From positions 412,001-476,000 of the forward strand of contig JAKVNF010000003.1 of assembly GCA_022483465.1 (NCBI GenBank): a stretch of 64,000 nt of DNA, given 5' to 3'. This DNA comes from Lachnospiraceae bacterium (GTDB lineage Bacteria > Bacillota > Clostridia > Lachnospirales > Lachnospiraceae). The notes under the pieces are model-generated. The model saw only the letters and a program-made list of their open reading frames with translations. It searched no databases and was not told where the DNA came from. Shown here one piece after another: positions 25,583-36,088 of the stretch (the stretch's first letter is position 1; every line of letters begins with the position of its first letter). The position numbers and the translations under genes were made by a program.

Positions 25583-27070
25583 ATGAAGAAGGACAGAGCA
25601 GACACCGGGGACATGGATGAGGCACTCGAGCGGGAGCGGGAGAAAAAGCGGCAGGAGGAGGAGAAAAAGAAGGAGCAGGAGCCGGAGTTCCGGCGCCGCT
25701 TAAACGCCCTGTTAAAGAAGGCGGCGGATCAGGACCACACGATCACCCAGAGCGAGCTGGAGGAGAACTTCAAGGGCCTGTCCCTGGACGACGATGACTG
25801 GGACAGGATCAGCCAGTTTTTGGGCTCCCAGGACATCGTGATCGCCCAGGACGGCCAGGGCCAGGCGCAGGAAGCCGGCGAGGAGGAGAAGGAGCTCACG
25901 GATCAGGAACTCGCCCACATCACCTCCGACATCGACCGCAAGTCAAAGGATCTGGACGATGCCTCCGAGGAGGACCTGGAGGAGATCGAGAAGGAGGAGG
26001 AAAAGGAGGAGCCCAGGGTACAGGAGTCCGCCGTCTCCACCGAGGACCCGGTCCGCATGTACCTGAAGGAGATCGGCCAGATCCCGCTCCTTAAGCCCGA
26101 GCAGGAGATCAGCCTGGCACGGCGCATGGAGGACGGCCAGGCGGCGGCAAAGATCCTGGACAAGTACTTTGCGGGGGCGGATGCGGACACCCTGGTCTCC
26201 ACCAAGGAGATGGTGCGGGAGGTCTTTTGCCTGCAAGAACCCGAGTCCGGGGAGGACACTCGCGACAAGGAGTACGCAAAGAAGGATGCGGTTCTTGTGG
26301 GCAAGACGAGGCGCCAGCTGGAAAACGTCCGGGCTGACGGCCAGGATGCGAGAAACCGCCTGACCGAGGCAAACCTTCGCCTTGTGGTCTCCATCGCAAA
26401 GAAGTACGTGAACCAGGGCATGTCCTTCCTGGATCTCATCCAGGAGGGAAACACCGGCCTCATCAAGGCGGTGGACAAGTTTGACTTCCGCAAGGGCTTC
26501 AAGTTTTCCACCTATGCGACCTGGTGGATCCGGCAGGCCATCACGAGGGCCATCGCGGACCAGGCAAGGACCATCCGCGTCCCGGTCCACATGGTGGAGA
26601 CCGTCAACACGATCAAGAGGGTGCGCCGACAGCTGACCACAGACCTGGGGCGGGATCCCTCCGACGAGGAGCTCGCCAAGGCGATGGACATGCCCCTCGG
26701 GCGGCTCCACGAGATCATGAATGAGACCATGGAGGCCACGAGCCTCGACACCCCGGTGGGCGAGGAGGACGACTCGAGCGTGGGCGACTTTGTCGCCGAT
26801 ACCAGTTCCCTCTCCCCGGCGGAGGCCGCGGACTACCGGATGCTCCAGCAAAGGATCGGGGAGGTCCTGGGGACCCTCACCGAGCGGGAGCAGCAGGTGC
26901 TGCGGATGCGCTTTGGCCTTGATGACGGGGAGGCCCACACCCTGGAGGAGGTGGGCAAGGTCTTCGGGGTGACCAGGGAGCGGATCCGCCAGATCGAGGC
27001 GAAGGCCCTGAGAAAGCTCCGCCACCCCTCTCGGGGCAAGAAGCTCAGGGACTTCATCGACGAGGACTGA
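25583..27070 (+). CDS. rpoD: Primary RNA polymerase sigma factor (SigA/RpoD)
   Basis: 495 residues. The N-terminal 140 are highly charged (region 1.1-like, Glu/Lys rich). Region 1.2 starts at [19 protein letters not shown] (about 153). Region 2 contains [26 protein letters not shown] and the -10-binding [19 protein letters not shown] (about 312-330). Region 3 is present. Region 4.2 ([30 protein letters not shown]) binds the -35 box. It directs RNA polymerase to housekeeping promoters. It stands alone here rather than after dnaG as in many Firmicutes, with its own AGGAGG site. The family call is certain; that it is the main rather than a second RpoD is likely but not proven. Confidence 0.93.
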   Translation: MKKDRADTGDMDEALEREREKKRQEEEKKKEQEPEFRRRLNALLKKAADQDHTITQSELEENFKGLSLDDDDWDRISQFLGSQDIVIAQDGQGQAQEAGEEEKELTDQELAHITSDIDRKSKDLDDASEEDLEEIEKEEEKEEPRVQESAVSTEDPVRMYLKEIGQIPLLKPEQEISLARRMEDGQAAAKILDKYFAGADADTLVSTKEMVREVFCLQEPESGEDTRDKEYAKKDAVLVGKTRRQLENVRADGQDARNRLTEANLRLVVSIAKKYVNQGMSFLDLIQEGNTGLIKAVDKFDFRKGFKFSTYATWWIRQAITRAIADQARTIRVPVHMVETVNTIKRVRRQLTTDLGRDPSDEELAKAMDMPLGRLHEIMNETMEATSLDTPVGEEDDSSVGDFVADTSSLSPAEAADYRMLQQRIGEVLGTLTEREQQVLRMRFGLDDGEAHTLEEVGKVFGVTRERIRQIEAKALRKLRHPSRGKKLRDFIDED

Positions 27071-27130
27071 GCCCAAAAGAAAAACCAAAAGAAAAACAGG
27101 ATCGGGAATCATCCGGAGCGGACAGACTGG

Positions 27131-27296
27131 AATGTTATGAAAAACAACATTCCGGCCTGCCCGCTTGTTTTGTGCCCAAAATCCCGAAAATCGGCCCAAA
27201 GTCCGGTTGCGCCCCGGAGAGTGCCGTGTTATGATGGGCGGCGTCAGCGGGAAAGCAGCAAAGGAAAGGAAGAGAAATGTTATAAAATGTAACATT
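27131..27296 (+). promoter_or_regulatory. Pair of related 21-bp palindromes upstream of the HTH-dehydrogenase gene
   Basis: AATGTTATGAAAAACAACATT at 27131-27151 (just over the 20-letter form: arms AATGTT/AACATT) is the first site. The second, at 27276-27296, has arms AATGTTA and TAACATT and the same total length. Both read AATGTTAT, then an A-rich centre, then AACATT. The first extends to an 8-bp arm (GGAATGTT/AACATTCC). They are probable operators; the HTH domain encoded just downstream is the obvious candidate reader, by inference. Confidence 0.5.
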
Positions 27297-27414
27297 ACGA
27301 GACTGCGTTCGCCTTGCCGCCCCGCTGCTAAGAAGAAGAATACCGTCGCAAGGGCCCGGTGAAATCCGCCGGGCTTTCACCAAAAGCCGGGCCATACGCC
27401 CCAGGGGAGGAAAC

Positions 27415-28938
27415 ATGATTTGTCTGAACACGCAGAAGCTGGCAAAGATCGTGCTGGAGAGAAGAAAGAAGGTGGGGCTCACCCAGGCCGCTCTGTCGGA
27501 GGCGACAGGAATCAACCGGACCATGATCTCCCACATCGAGGATGGGAATTATGTGCCCTCCCTCGCCCAGCTGACGGCCCTTGCCAATGCCCTCTCGTTT
27601 GATCCCGATGAGATCTTTGAGAAGGGGGAGGAAAGGAGCGAAGCGGCAGAGGAAGCGGGAGAGGACAAGACCCGCGGCCGTCTTCCGCTCCCCGCCGGAA
27701 AGAAGTTTCGGATCGCGGTGGCGGGCACCGGGTACGTGGGCCTCTCCCTTGCGACCCTCCTCTCCCAGCACAGCCACGTGACGGCGGTGGACATCCTGAA
27801 GGAGAAGGTGGACGACATCAACCGGCGGGTCTCCCCGATCCAGGACGCCTACATCACGAAGTACCTGTCGGAGAAGGACCTGGACCTTACCGTCACCCTG
27901 GACGGTGCGGCGGCCTATCGGGATGCGGACTATGTCATCATCGCGGCTCCCACCAACTACGACAGCAAGCGCAACTTCTTTGACACCAGCGCCGTGGAGC
28001 AGGTGATCGAGCTGGTGCTGAGCGTCAATCCAAACGCCACCATGGTGATCAAGTCCACGATCCCCGTGGGCTACACCGAGTCGGTGCGGAAGAAGTACCA
28101 CACGGAGAACATTCTGTTCAGCCCCGAGTTTCTGCGGGAGTCGAAGGCCCTGTATGACAACCTGTACCCCTCGCGGATCATCGTGGGCACGGATGTGAAG
28201 AACCCGGTCCTTCTGGAGAAGGCCCGCACCTTTGCGGCCCTTCTGCAGCAGGGCGCCATCAGGGAGAACATTCCCACCCTGTTCATGGGCTTTACGGAGG
28301 CAGAGGCGGTGAAGCTCTTTGCCAACACCTACCTGGCCCTGCGGGTGTCCTACTTCAACGAGCTGGACACCTATGCGGAGACCAAGGGCCTTGTCACGAA
28401 GGACATCATCGGCGGCGTCTGCCTGGATCCCCGGATCGGCGACTTCTACAACAATCCGTCCTTCGGCTACGGCGGCTACTGCCTGCCCAAGGACACGAAG
28501 CAGCTCCTCGCCAACTATGAGGACGTCCCCGAGAACCTGATCCAGGCCATCGTGGACTCCAACCGCACGAGAAAGGACTTCATCGCCGACAGGGTGCTGG
28601 ACATCGCGGGGGCATACGGCAACTCCGAGAGCTACAACAAGAAAAAGGAGCACAAGGTCGTGGTGGGCGTCTACCGCCTGACCATGAAGTCCAACTCCGA
28701 CAACTTCCGCCAGTCCTCGGTGCAGGGTGTCATGAAGCGGATCAAGGCCAAGGGCGCCACCGTCATCATCTATGAGCCCACCCTGGAGGACGGGACCACC
28801 TTCTTCGGCTCCCTCGTGGTGAACGACCTTGCAAAGTTCAAGGCCATGAGCCATGCGATCATCGCCAACCGCTACAACAGCTGCCTGGACGATGTGCGGG
28901 AGAAGGTCTACACGAGAGATCTGTACAAGAGGGACTGA
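27415..28938 (+). CDS. UDP-glucose/GDP-mannose dehydrogenase family enzyme with N-terminal XRE-type HTH
   Basis: 507 residues. Residues about 8-65 form a Cro/C1-type helix-turn-helix ([20 protein letters not shown], then [23 protein letters not shown]). A charged linker joins this to a nucleotide-sugar dehydrogenase: NAD-binding [11 protein letters not shown] at about 102, [15 protein letters not shown], and the catalytic Cys in [13 protein letters not shown] (about 355). Such enzymes oxidise UDP-sugars at C6 to uronic acids for capsule or cell-wall polymers. The fused HTH suggests DNA binding, perhaps self-regulation through the palindromes at 27131-27296. AGGGGAGG precedes the ATG. Confidence 0.88.
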   Translation: MICLNTQKLAKIVLERRKKVGLTQAALSEATGINRTMISHIEDGNYVPSLAQLTALANALSFDPDEIFEKGEERSEAAEEAGEDKTRGRLPLPAGKKFRIAVAGTGYVGLSLATLLSQHSHVTAVDILKEKVDDINRRVSPIQDAYITKYLSEKDLDLTVTLDGAAAYRDADYVIIAAPTNYDSKRNFFDTSAVEQVIELVLSVNPNATMVIKSTIPVGYTESVRKKYHTENILFSPEFLRESKALYDNLYPSRIIVGTDVKNPVLLEKARTFAALLQQGAIRENIPTLFMGFTEAEAVKLFANTYLALRVSYFNELDTYAETKGLVTKDIIGGVCLDPRIGDFYNNPSFGYGGYCLPKDTKQLLANYEDVPENLIQAIVDSNRTRKDFIADRVLDIAGAYGNSESYNKKKEHKVVVGVYRLTMKSNSDNFRQSSVQGVMKRIKAKGATVIIYEPTLEDGTTFFGSLVVNDLAKFKAMSHAIIANRYNSCLDDVREKVYTRDLYKRD

Positions 28939-28947
28939 GGGTCGGAA

Positions 28948-29105
28948 CCCGCCGGGAATCCGGGCGGGGTAGAATTTTCGGGAACCGCTCCCTGGCAAGG
29001 ATCAGATCCCTGTCAATGTATACAAAAACGACAGCAGAAAGGCTGTCAGAATCAGGAGAAAGGCCGGGCCAGGACACGCAAGTCGTGTTCCAGCCCGGCC
29101 TTTTT
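28948..29105 (+). terminator. Two terminator-like hairpins after the dehydrogenase
   Basis: CCCGCC...GGCGGG at 28948-28968 is followed by a weak T-run. The stronger AAAGGCCGGGC...GCCCGGCCTTTTT is at 29058-29105. The space up to 29349 otherwise has no gene and contains the hairpin at 29183-29202. Confidence 0.8.
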
Positions 29106-29182
29106 GCCGCACGGCGCTCCCAAAATCACGCCGACGTTCACAAAAAATCACAAAAGTTATCATAATGTTCTATCAGAATTGA

Positions 29183-29202
29183 AACTCCCCTACAGGGGAG
29201 TT
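29183..29202 (+). promoter_or_regulatory. Hairpin covering a ribosome-site-like AGGGGAG
   Basis: AACTCCCC and GGGGAGTT form a perfect 8-bp stem with a 4-nt loop. It hides AGGGGAG, which lies just before an ATG at 29205. That ATG is in frame with the coiled-coil protein whose likelier start is 29350. It may be a translational switch or a leftover structure. Confidence 0.4.
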
Positions 29203-29349
29203 AAATGAGAGTGGTTCTGTTGATAAAGTTGTTGCATCAGAATCAGATAGCAGTATTTGTATATCTGTGTAGACAACAATCAGACAATTCCGGCAGAAAT
29301 GAAGCCGGGAGAGGACTGATCGAAGAACAACTGATAGGATACAGACGAA

Positions 29350-29903
29350 TGGCAAAAAGCAGAGATGCACAGGAAACACGTATCGTAAACGGCAGAGAAC
29401 TCAATCTGAAAAAGCTCTCCCGGACCGAACTCCTGGAACTTCTCCTGGAGCAGACCAAGGAGCTGGAAGCCACCCAGGCAAAGGTGAGCGAGCTGGAAAA
29501 AGCCCTCGCCGATCGGAAGATCGAGATGGAGCAGGCGGGAAGTATCGCCGAGGCCGCCCTGCAGCTCAACAAAGTCTTCGAGGCCGCTCAGCAGGCGGCG
29601 GATGACTACGTTCTCAGCGTCACCGGGAAGCATATCACCGAACTTCCGGAAAAGGATGACGATTCTGTGAAATCGGAAGAAGCGCCGGAGGAAGGCGAAG
29701 AGAAGACCGAAGAGGCACCGGAAGAGAAGCCGGAAGAGAGCCAGGAAGAGGAAGACGAAGACGGCGACTTCTGGGATACCGAGGTGCCGGAGGAAGAGCT
29801 GGAAGAGCCGATCCCGGATCCGGACGCGGCGGAACAGTCTCCGGAGCAGATGGAAATCGAATACGAGGACCTGAGGGCAGACAAAGCACAGGAAAGACCG
29901 TGA
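29350..29903 (+). CDS. Acidic coiled-coil protein upstream of signal peptidase
   Basis: About 184 residues from the ATG at 29350. The segment ELNLKKLSRTELLELLLEQTKELEATQAKVSELEKALADRKIE forms a strong coiled coil, followed by the block AGSIAEAALQLNKVFEAAQQAADDY. A long Glu/Asp/Pro-rich tail completes it. There is no signal peptide or membrane helix. Proteins of this shape often precede signal peptidase and pilin-type genes in Lachnospiraceae, as here. An upstream in-frame ATG (29205) with a hairpin-masked ribosome site would add 48 residues of unlike composition; I favour 29350. The function is unknown. Confidence 0.75.
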
Positions 29904-30013
29904 CAGGCGGCAGCAGGGCATAGGATGCAGGAAAGATTACATAGGACTCGAGAGCAGAGAACAGAACGAAGATGTGGCAGACCGGATGCGGAACCCGGGG
30001 AGGAGGACAGAAG

Positions 30014-30604
30014 ATGACCAACGTGGAATACAGCGCATTCCCCAGTTCCGAGCAGGTGGAGGCCGAGCTCAACCGGGTGAAATACAAGAACCGGTACAAT
30101 TCGGTACTGCGAAGCACGGTGTTCACCCTGCTGGTGGTGGCGGCCATCGCCGTCCTGATCGCAACCCTCTGGATGCCGGTCCTTCGCATCTACGGCGAGT
30201 CGATGTATCCGACACTGCAGGACGGCAACATCGTCGTGACGCTCAAGACCAGCAGCTTTAAGGAAGGTTCGATCGTCGCGTTCTACTACAACAACAAAGT
30301 CTTGGTCAAGCGGGTGATCGCAGGACCGGGCGACTGGGTGGACATCGATGACGACGGCAACGTCTACGTCAACAACGTCTACCTCGAGGAGGACTACCTC
30401 CCGGAGGGCGCCAAGGCCCTGGGCGATACCAACATCACCCTTCCCTATCAGGTGCCGGACGGCAAGTACTTCGTGATGGGAGACAACCGAGACGTCTCGG
30501 TGGATTCGAGAAACACCGCAGTCGGCTGTGTCTCCGAGGAGCAGCTGATCGGAAGACTCGAGTGGACGGTGTGGCCGTTCGCAAACTTCGGGAAGATCGA
30601 CTGA
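30014..30604 (+). CDS. lepB: Signal peptidase I
   Basis: 196 residues from the ATG after GGAGGAGGACAG. One membrane helix lies at about 38-58 (STVFTLLVVAAIAVLIATLW). The catalytic Ser is in IYGESMYPTLQDG (about 62) and the catalytic Lys in NNKVLVKRVIAGPGDWVDI (about 98). The later boxes YFVMGDNRDVSVDSR are intact. It is a membrane serine protease that removes signal peptides of exported proteins. Its place between the coiled-coil gene and a giant VWA adhesin suggests it serves that surface-protein cluster, as SipA-type peptidases do in pilus loci (inference). Confidence 0.93.
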   Translation: MTNVEYSAFPSSEQVEAELNRVKYKNRYNSVLRSTVFTLLVVAAIAVLIATLWMPVLRIYGESMYPTLQDGNIVVTLKTSSFKEGSIVAFYYNNKVLVKRVIAGPGDWVDIDDDGNVYVNNVYLEEDYLPEGAKALGDTNITLPYQVPDGKYFVMGDNRDVSVDSRNTAVGCVSEEQLIGRLEWTVWPFANFGKID

Positions 30605-30759
30605 GACAGAGACAGAACAGTACGAAACAGTTGGGAAGCCAGTAAGAAATAAAAGCCTGACGGAGCATCGGCAGCAGGGTGCGCAAAAAAAGACAAAACC
30701 GTTGCACAGTGAAGCCATTGAAACCGACACACCGGAATGCACTTCACGGGGGTATGGAA

Positions 30760-33700
30760 ATGAGAAAGCAAGACATGGAAAATCAGTTCAGCAAAAAGAC
30801 CAGGAAGAAGGCAAGGTCCATACAGGCACAGCGGATCTTCCGAAGCCGCTGGTTTAAGTCCCTTGTGGCAATGGGAAGCGTCGTGGTTTTCTGCACAGTG
30901 TACTCGCTGATCATCCCGGCAGCTACCCTGACCGAAGACGAGGCATCCGCCGACGCCGGCATCGTCCTGGAGGAGGCAGCGCCCTCCGAGCCGCAGCCTG
31001 TTGAGGCACCGGCAGAGACCCCTGCACCGGAACCGGTACAGGAGGAAGCTCCGAAGGAAGAGCCTGTCGTCCAGGCAGCGGCAGCAGTAGAGAAAGCTCC
31101 CGCAGCCGCATCCTCAGAGACTGTCACAGAGACTCCGGCGGAAGCAGCCAGCACTGGTGCCTCCACAGAGCAGAGCTTGAACGAGAGCGCAGCAGCAGGA
31201 TCCGGATCCGAGGAGACCAAGACCGAGAATGCTGAGACTGCAAACACCGCCGCTGCGAATGAGACAGCTCCTACAGAGGAGACATCCGGAACCGCAACTG
31301 ATGAGACGGCGACCGAGGGAACGGACGCTGCGCTGACGACCGAAGAGACGACGGAAGAAGCATCGACGGCAGACTCTGAAGAGTCCGTTGAGGAGACCAC
31401 AGGAAAAGAGGAAGAAGTCGGAACGGTTTCCGAGCTCAAGGGAACCTCCGGAAATCTCGAGGCGGTTGTCCGCTTTGCGGAAGGAGCCGGTATCCCGGAA
31501 AATGCCACTCTTGCCATCTACGTCGGAAGTGCTGACACCGGCAAGGTCCAGGACGCTCTCTGGAGCGGAAGTACGGACAGCATCGAGCAGTCTACCATCA
31601 CCACGGATCTCTCCGAGTACGTCTCCTTCGCCGTCAAGGATGTGGACGGCAACGACATCACCCCTGACAGCGACTGCAGCATCGAGATCTCGTTCGGGAG
31701 CGAGGCAGATCTCTCTGATCCCGGTGAGAACAGGATCAAAAAGTACGGCACCCTGGTGGTCGGCTCTGACGGGAATGTCTCCGTGACAGGGACCAGCCTC
31801 TCAACGGGTGACGGCCACACCTATGCAACCTTTTCTGGAAAACTCTCTGGCAATACCTTCGGCTTTGCAGTAACCACGGCAGACAAGAAGGTGAACTACC
31901 TCGAGGGCCTCTCCGGCAAGACCTCTGACGGCGTAGTGGAAGCATCCCTGACCTTTGGAAAGGATGCAAAGGTTCCGGAAGGATCCACCCTCACCGTGGA
32001 GAGTGCCTCTGTCAGTGAGAGCAGCGTTCTGGACAAGCTCTGGGGCAACTATGAGGGCGTCGACAAGGACACCGCCACGGCAGACGATGTACAGTTCGTG
32101 AAGTTTGTGATCCGCGACAAGGATGACAAGGAGATCAGCCCCGAGACGAAGGTCTCGGTGAAGCTGACCTTCCATCATGAGGCGGACCTCTCCAGCGCAG
32201 CAGAGGGCAAGGTCAAGAAGTACAACGCCCTTGCGGTCTCCTCTGACGGCACCATCACCCTGGGAAGCAAGGCGCTCTCTGCAGAGAATGGAATCACAAC
32301 TGCATTCTTTGCTGATGTTAGTGCAAAGAACTCCCTGGGCTATGCAGTATCCTCCGCCGACAAGAAGGTGGTCTATGCCACCAGACTGACCGGCAAGTCT
32401 GAGGACGGCACCATTGAGGCGAGCCTTCGCCTCACGGAGGAGGCGAAGATCCCGGAGGGCTCGCTCCTCAAGGTCACACCGGTAACCGGAGAGTCTGTAC
32501 AGAAGACCCTCCTCGATAACATCTGGACGGACACCAGCATCATCGATCCCGATACCATCGAGCTGACAGACAGCGGCCTTGCCGCGGTCACCATCACCGA
32601 CAAGGACGGCAATGCGCTCAAGCCTGAGGCGGATGGCGCGCTCACCCTGACCTTTAATAAGGAGGCAGATCTCAAAGAAGCTGCCAGGAAGATGGTCAAG
32701 AGGGCAAAGGCTGTCGCCATGACAGAGGAGAATGTCAAGCTCTCTGACGATGGCCTCAGCGCAGCAGAGGGAAAGACGAAAGTCTCCTACACTGGGGTCG
32801 TAGATGGTCAGACCTTTGGCTATGCAATCTCCACCGCAAAGCAGAAGACGAACTTCCTGGAGGGAAAACTTACCTACGAGGGTGAGGACTATACCATTGA
32901 GGTGAGTGTCAACAAGGACAACCAGATCCCGGAGGGTTCTGAGCTCAAGGTAAAGGAACTGGATCAGGATTGCGAGGAATTCAAGAAGAAGCTGGATCAG
33001 GCAGCGGAAGCAGTGCAGAAGGATGCTGAGAAGAAATCTTCGGATGACATCGAGACCACCATTGATGACTCCTCCGTCCGGATGTTTGACATCACGATCC
33101 AGAACGAAGATGGAGACGAGATTCAGCCGAATGGGGATGTCAGTGTCAGCGTGCAGTACAAGAAGGCTGTCAAGGTAAGCGCTGATGCGAAGATGAAGGC
33201 CATTCACTTCGATGAGAAAAACGAAGAAGTCAAGGTCCTGACTCCTGAGACGAAGGCCGATACATCGGATACCGAGAAGAAGGTCCATGAGGTCAAGTTC
33301 GACACCAATGGATTCTCGGTGTATGCAATTGTCGGAGCAAAGGAGAGCACAGGCTCTACACTCACTGCAACTACAACTGATGGCAAGTACAAGGTGACAG
33401 TTTCCTATCATAAAGATGCGAAGATCCCCAAGGATGCAAAGATAAGAGTATCTGAACTGGAAGAGGGCTCTGAGGAATATCTTACTGCAAAGGAAGCGGT
33501 CGTTGAGGAGAAGCAGAAGGAAGATAAGGATTTCGACGAGAAGACGCTGGGCATGGCTGCCCTTGATATCACGATCCTTGATAAACAAGGCAATGAAGTG
33601 GAGCCTGCCAAGGGTGCGAAAGTCGATGTCAAGATCGAGATGACAGAGTTGCCGGAAGAGACAGATTCTGAATCTCTGAAGGAATCTATTGAAATTCAAC

Positions 33701-35095
33701 ACATCAAGAATGACGCAGCTACGACCGTAGCGGATACGGCTGAGAAGACTGGAGGGTCTGTAGAAGTTAAGAGTGATAAAGCTACAGCTGATTTCAGTGT
33801 AGATCACTTCTCTACATTCGCTGTGACGTGGAATCAGGAACTTACTACTAAGGTTCTGACTGCAGATGGAACTAGCTACAAGATTACGGTGGAATATGAC
33901 AGCGATGCTGGTATTCCGGCTGGAGCTGAGCTTAATGCTAAGGAGGTAACTGGATCTGATAAGGATGAATACATAGAGAAGACTAATGATCTTGTTTATG
34001 GAAAAGACAGTGAACATTCAGTTACTTTCTCCAGATTCTTTGATATCACGATCGTTGATAAGAACGGAAACAAGGTTGAACCGAAAAAAACTGTAAAAGT
34101 GACTATCACTGCCGAGGGAACTGATGAAATCTCTGGAGATGTGAACGTCATTCATTTTCCTAAAGATGAGCCAACAGAAATGCTCCCTGCTGAGAGAGTT
34201 GATGATGGTGCTATAGAGTATGCTCAAGATTCATTTTCAGTAGTCGGGTTGTTTGAGGCTCCCCAGGCTAAGTCAGCGATCACTGTTATGGCAGCTGTTG
34301 AGAAAAGTGATATTGGAACTCCTAATCATTCTAAAACATTAACTGATAATGGTGATGGAACATATGATTTGACTCTTAGTGTTAGGGGAAAGAGCAGCAG
34401 CAGTTCGGAGTCAACTAAGGCGGATGTAGTCATTGTTTATGACATTTCGGGCTCAATGAATAATACGTCAAATGGGTCTGATACAGGACAATATGGATAT
34501 ATAAAGGCGTTAGTAAAGAACCGGGTTGATGGGTTCCATACCACAACCTCCATGGTGAACTCTCGACGCGATAATGTCTGATGAAGATATAGAATCCCCA
34601 TTTGGAGCTCTTTTCTTCTCTGCATAATGCCTATCTTGTTATTTATAGTCACATGCTCGGCAAGTAGGTGTATGCTTTTAGGCAATCTAGGTGATACTTT
34701 GTTACATGATGCAACACAGCACGGATAGAAGTGTACCCAGCTCGAGCTCAAAGTGAGGGATTAGTGGTCTCATGCTAGGCGATCGCTTATCAACCCGTTT
34801 CTTAACTAACGCCTATATAAATAATCGATATGTTCAGCTCTATAAGAGAACAACAACTTCACAAGGAGATTCCTCAATTGCTGTGAAGGATTATTACGGA
34901 TACACATACTATTTTACACCAATAACGAATGATGAAGCTTATACAGATACTGTCTATTATTATTCAAAAGGCCTTTCGGGAACATTATATTTCATCGAGT
35001 ACGGCGGTGAAAGATATTCAAACAACACACATGAAACACGTTTGCAAGCTGCAAATAGGGCGTTGACCAATACAACGAATGGTTTAGCAAAAACG
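30760..35095 (+). pseudogene. Giant repeat-rich VWA surface adhesin, split by a MITE and cut by the Tn7-like element
   Basis: The ATG at 30760 follows GGGGG. A short basic start and membrane segment (SLVAMGSVVVFCTVYSLIIPAA) are followed by an Ala/Pro/Thr/Glu-rich stalk (about residues 50-220). Then come six repeats of roughly 160 residues, each beginning with a VxxxxxxxxIPxxx block (about residues 232, 392, 551, 712, 876 and 1040). Last is a VWA domain with the metal site DISGSMN (about 1222). The MITE (34506-34813) introduces a stop at 34581; removing it and one TATATAAA restores GQYGYINNRYVQLYKR. The gene then ends at the Tn7-like left end (35096). It is probably a pilus tip or surface adhesin. 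The cell-wall anchor end is missing. Confidence 0.85.
34506..34813. mobile_element. 308-bp MITE, copy 2 (IS1595-type ends)
   Basis: Inverted relative to copy 1 at 5228-5535, of the same length and about 90% identical by eye. The left end is GGCGTTAGTAAAGAACCGGG; the right end is GGCGTTAGTTAAGAAACGGG when reversed. The 8-bp target duplication TATATAAA is at 34498-34505 and 34814-34821. Removing the MITE and one duplication restores the adhesin reading frame, which proves the boundaries. An ORF of about 100 codons on the minus strand resembles that in copy 1. Confidence 0.94.
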
Positions 35096-35142
35096 TGTGA
35101 AGGTGTAATTATCTTAGATAAAAATTAATTATGACTTACATT

Positions 35143-35167
35143 AGCGTCCCGTTTGGGGCGCTTTTTT
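35143..35167 (+). terminator. Terminator inside the Tn7-like left end
   Basis: AGCGTCCC pairs with GGGGCGCT (one G-T pair) around GTTT and is followed by TTTTT. It would stop transcription entering from the adhesin gene. Confidence 0.75.
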
Positions 35168-35177
35168 AATTATGATG

Positions 35178-35250
35178 GATACTACTGATTCATATATAGT
35201 AAATGCATAATTAATACAGATACTATTGAAACATATGTAATTAAGATATA
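35178..35250 (+). repeat. Putative TnsB-binding repeats, left end
   Basis: GATACTACTGATTCATAT (35178-35195) and GATACTATTGAAACATAT (35219-35236) are 41 bp apart, with a partial third (AAGATATATACTG) after them. A matching GATACTAATGTAATTAAG occurs in inverse orientation near the right end (about 42042-42059). Confidence 0.55.
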
Positions 35251-35299
35251 TACTGTTAGTGGGCAGTTTTTCATCCATTCACCAGAGGAGGAAGATCCC

Positions 35300-36088
35300 A
35301 TGAGCAGACGAGGCACGGTATGGTCGTTGGAAACAGAACGCCGAAGGATTAAAGAAGGGCGCGGCAGTGGCGAAGGCTCCGACTACAAGCCTTGGATCAC
35401 GACGCACGACTTTCCATCCAAAGGTCAGGTATGCAGAGCAAGAGGACAGACGACAGGAAGAATCCACCACATGATGTCCAGCCTTGAACGTGATCTGTTT
35501 CTGATCCTAGATTACGACCCTGCGGTGACGGATATCCGGGAACAGTACCCCCTTGAATTGCGGGAGACTCTCCTGATCGCTGCAGAAGCCGGCATCAGAC
35601 ATCCGGAGGCAAACGGCTGGCCGAATGTGATGACAAGCGATTTCTACTACTCTAAAGATGGCGTGTGGCACGCGGTGGCGGTCAAGCCATCCTCAGAGCT
35701 CTTCAGTGCGAGAGTCGCCGAAAAGCTTAAGATCGAGCAGCTGTACTGGGAGAAAAAGCAGGTCAGCTGGTCGATTATGACAGAGAAGGAGATCAACAGA
35801 ACCCGGGCCCGAAACATCCTGTGGATCACTGGCGGCCGTTCCTTTGAAGAGCTTGTACCTTCTGACCGTCAGAGAGCGCTTCTTGAGCAGGCGTTTCTTC
35901 AGTGCTACAACGATCCCGGCATTCCATTTCCCGTCCTCATCCGCGAAATGGAGACTGCTCTCCATCTGGAGAACGGCACGGTGATTCAGATGTTCAAACA
36001 CCTGGTGCAGGCAGGACAAATCACACTGGATCTTGACAGAACGATCTGCCTTGACGATCCCCGTACAGGCATACAGGAGAATACATGA
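35300..36088 (+). CDS. tnsA: TnsA-type endonuclease of the Tn7-like transposon
   Basis: 262 residues, the usual TnsA size. A PD-(D/E)XK-type core is visible: Glu in MSSLERDLFLILDYDPAVTD (about residue 55), Asp in VMTSDFYYSKDG (about 113), and Lys in HAVAVKPSSEL (about 127). The winged C-terminal domain that contacts TnsC is suggested by ITGGRSFEELVPSDRQ onward. In Tn7, TnsA cuts the 5' strands so that TnsA plus TnsB excise the element completely (cut-and-paste). GAGGAGG precedes the ATG. The gene overlaps no other and is followed 1 bp later by tnsB. Confidence 0.9.
   Translation: MSRRGTVWSLETERRRIKEGRGSGEGSDYKPWITTHDFPSKGQVCRARGQTTGRIHHMMSSLERDLFLILDYDPAVTDIREQYPLELRETLLIAAEAGIRHPEANGWPNVMTSDFYYSKDGVWHAVAVKPSSELFSARVAEKLKIEQLYWEKKQVSWSIMTEKEINRTRARNILWITGGRSFEELVPSDRQRALLEQAFLQCYNDPGIPFPVLIREMETALHLENGTVIQMFKHLVQAGQITLDLDRTICLDDPRTGIQENT

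Noticed and set aside
26169-27295. Several long frames opposite rpoD
   Set aside because: Composition (Pro/Arg/His/Leu rich) and absence of any start signal identify them as shadows of the sigma factor gene.
31801-34017. 738-codon minus-strand frame opposite the adhesin
   Set aside because: It is a by-product of the repetitive Glu/Lys codons on the plus strand; there is no ribosome site or family motif.
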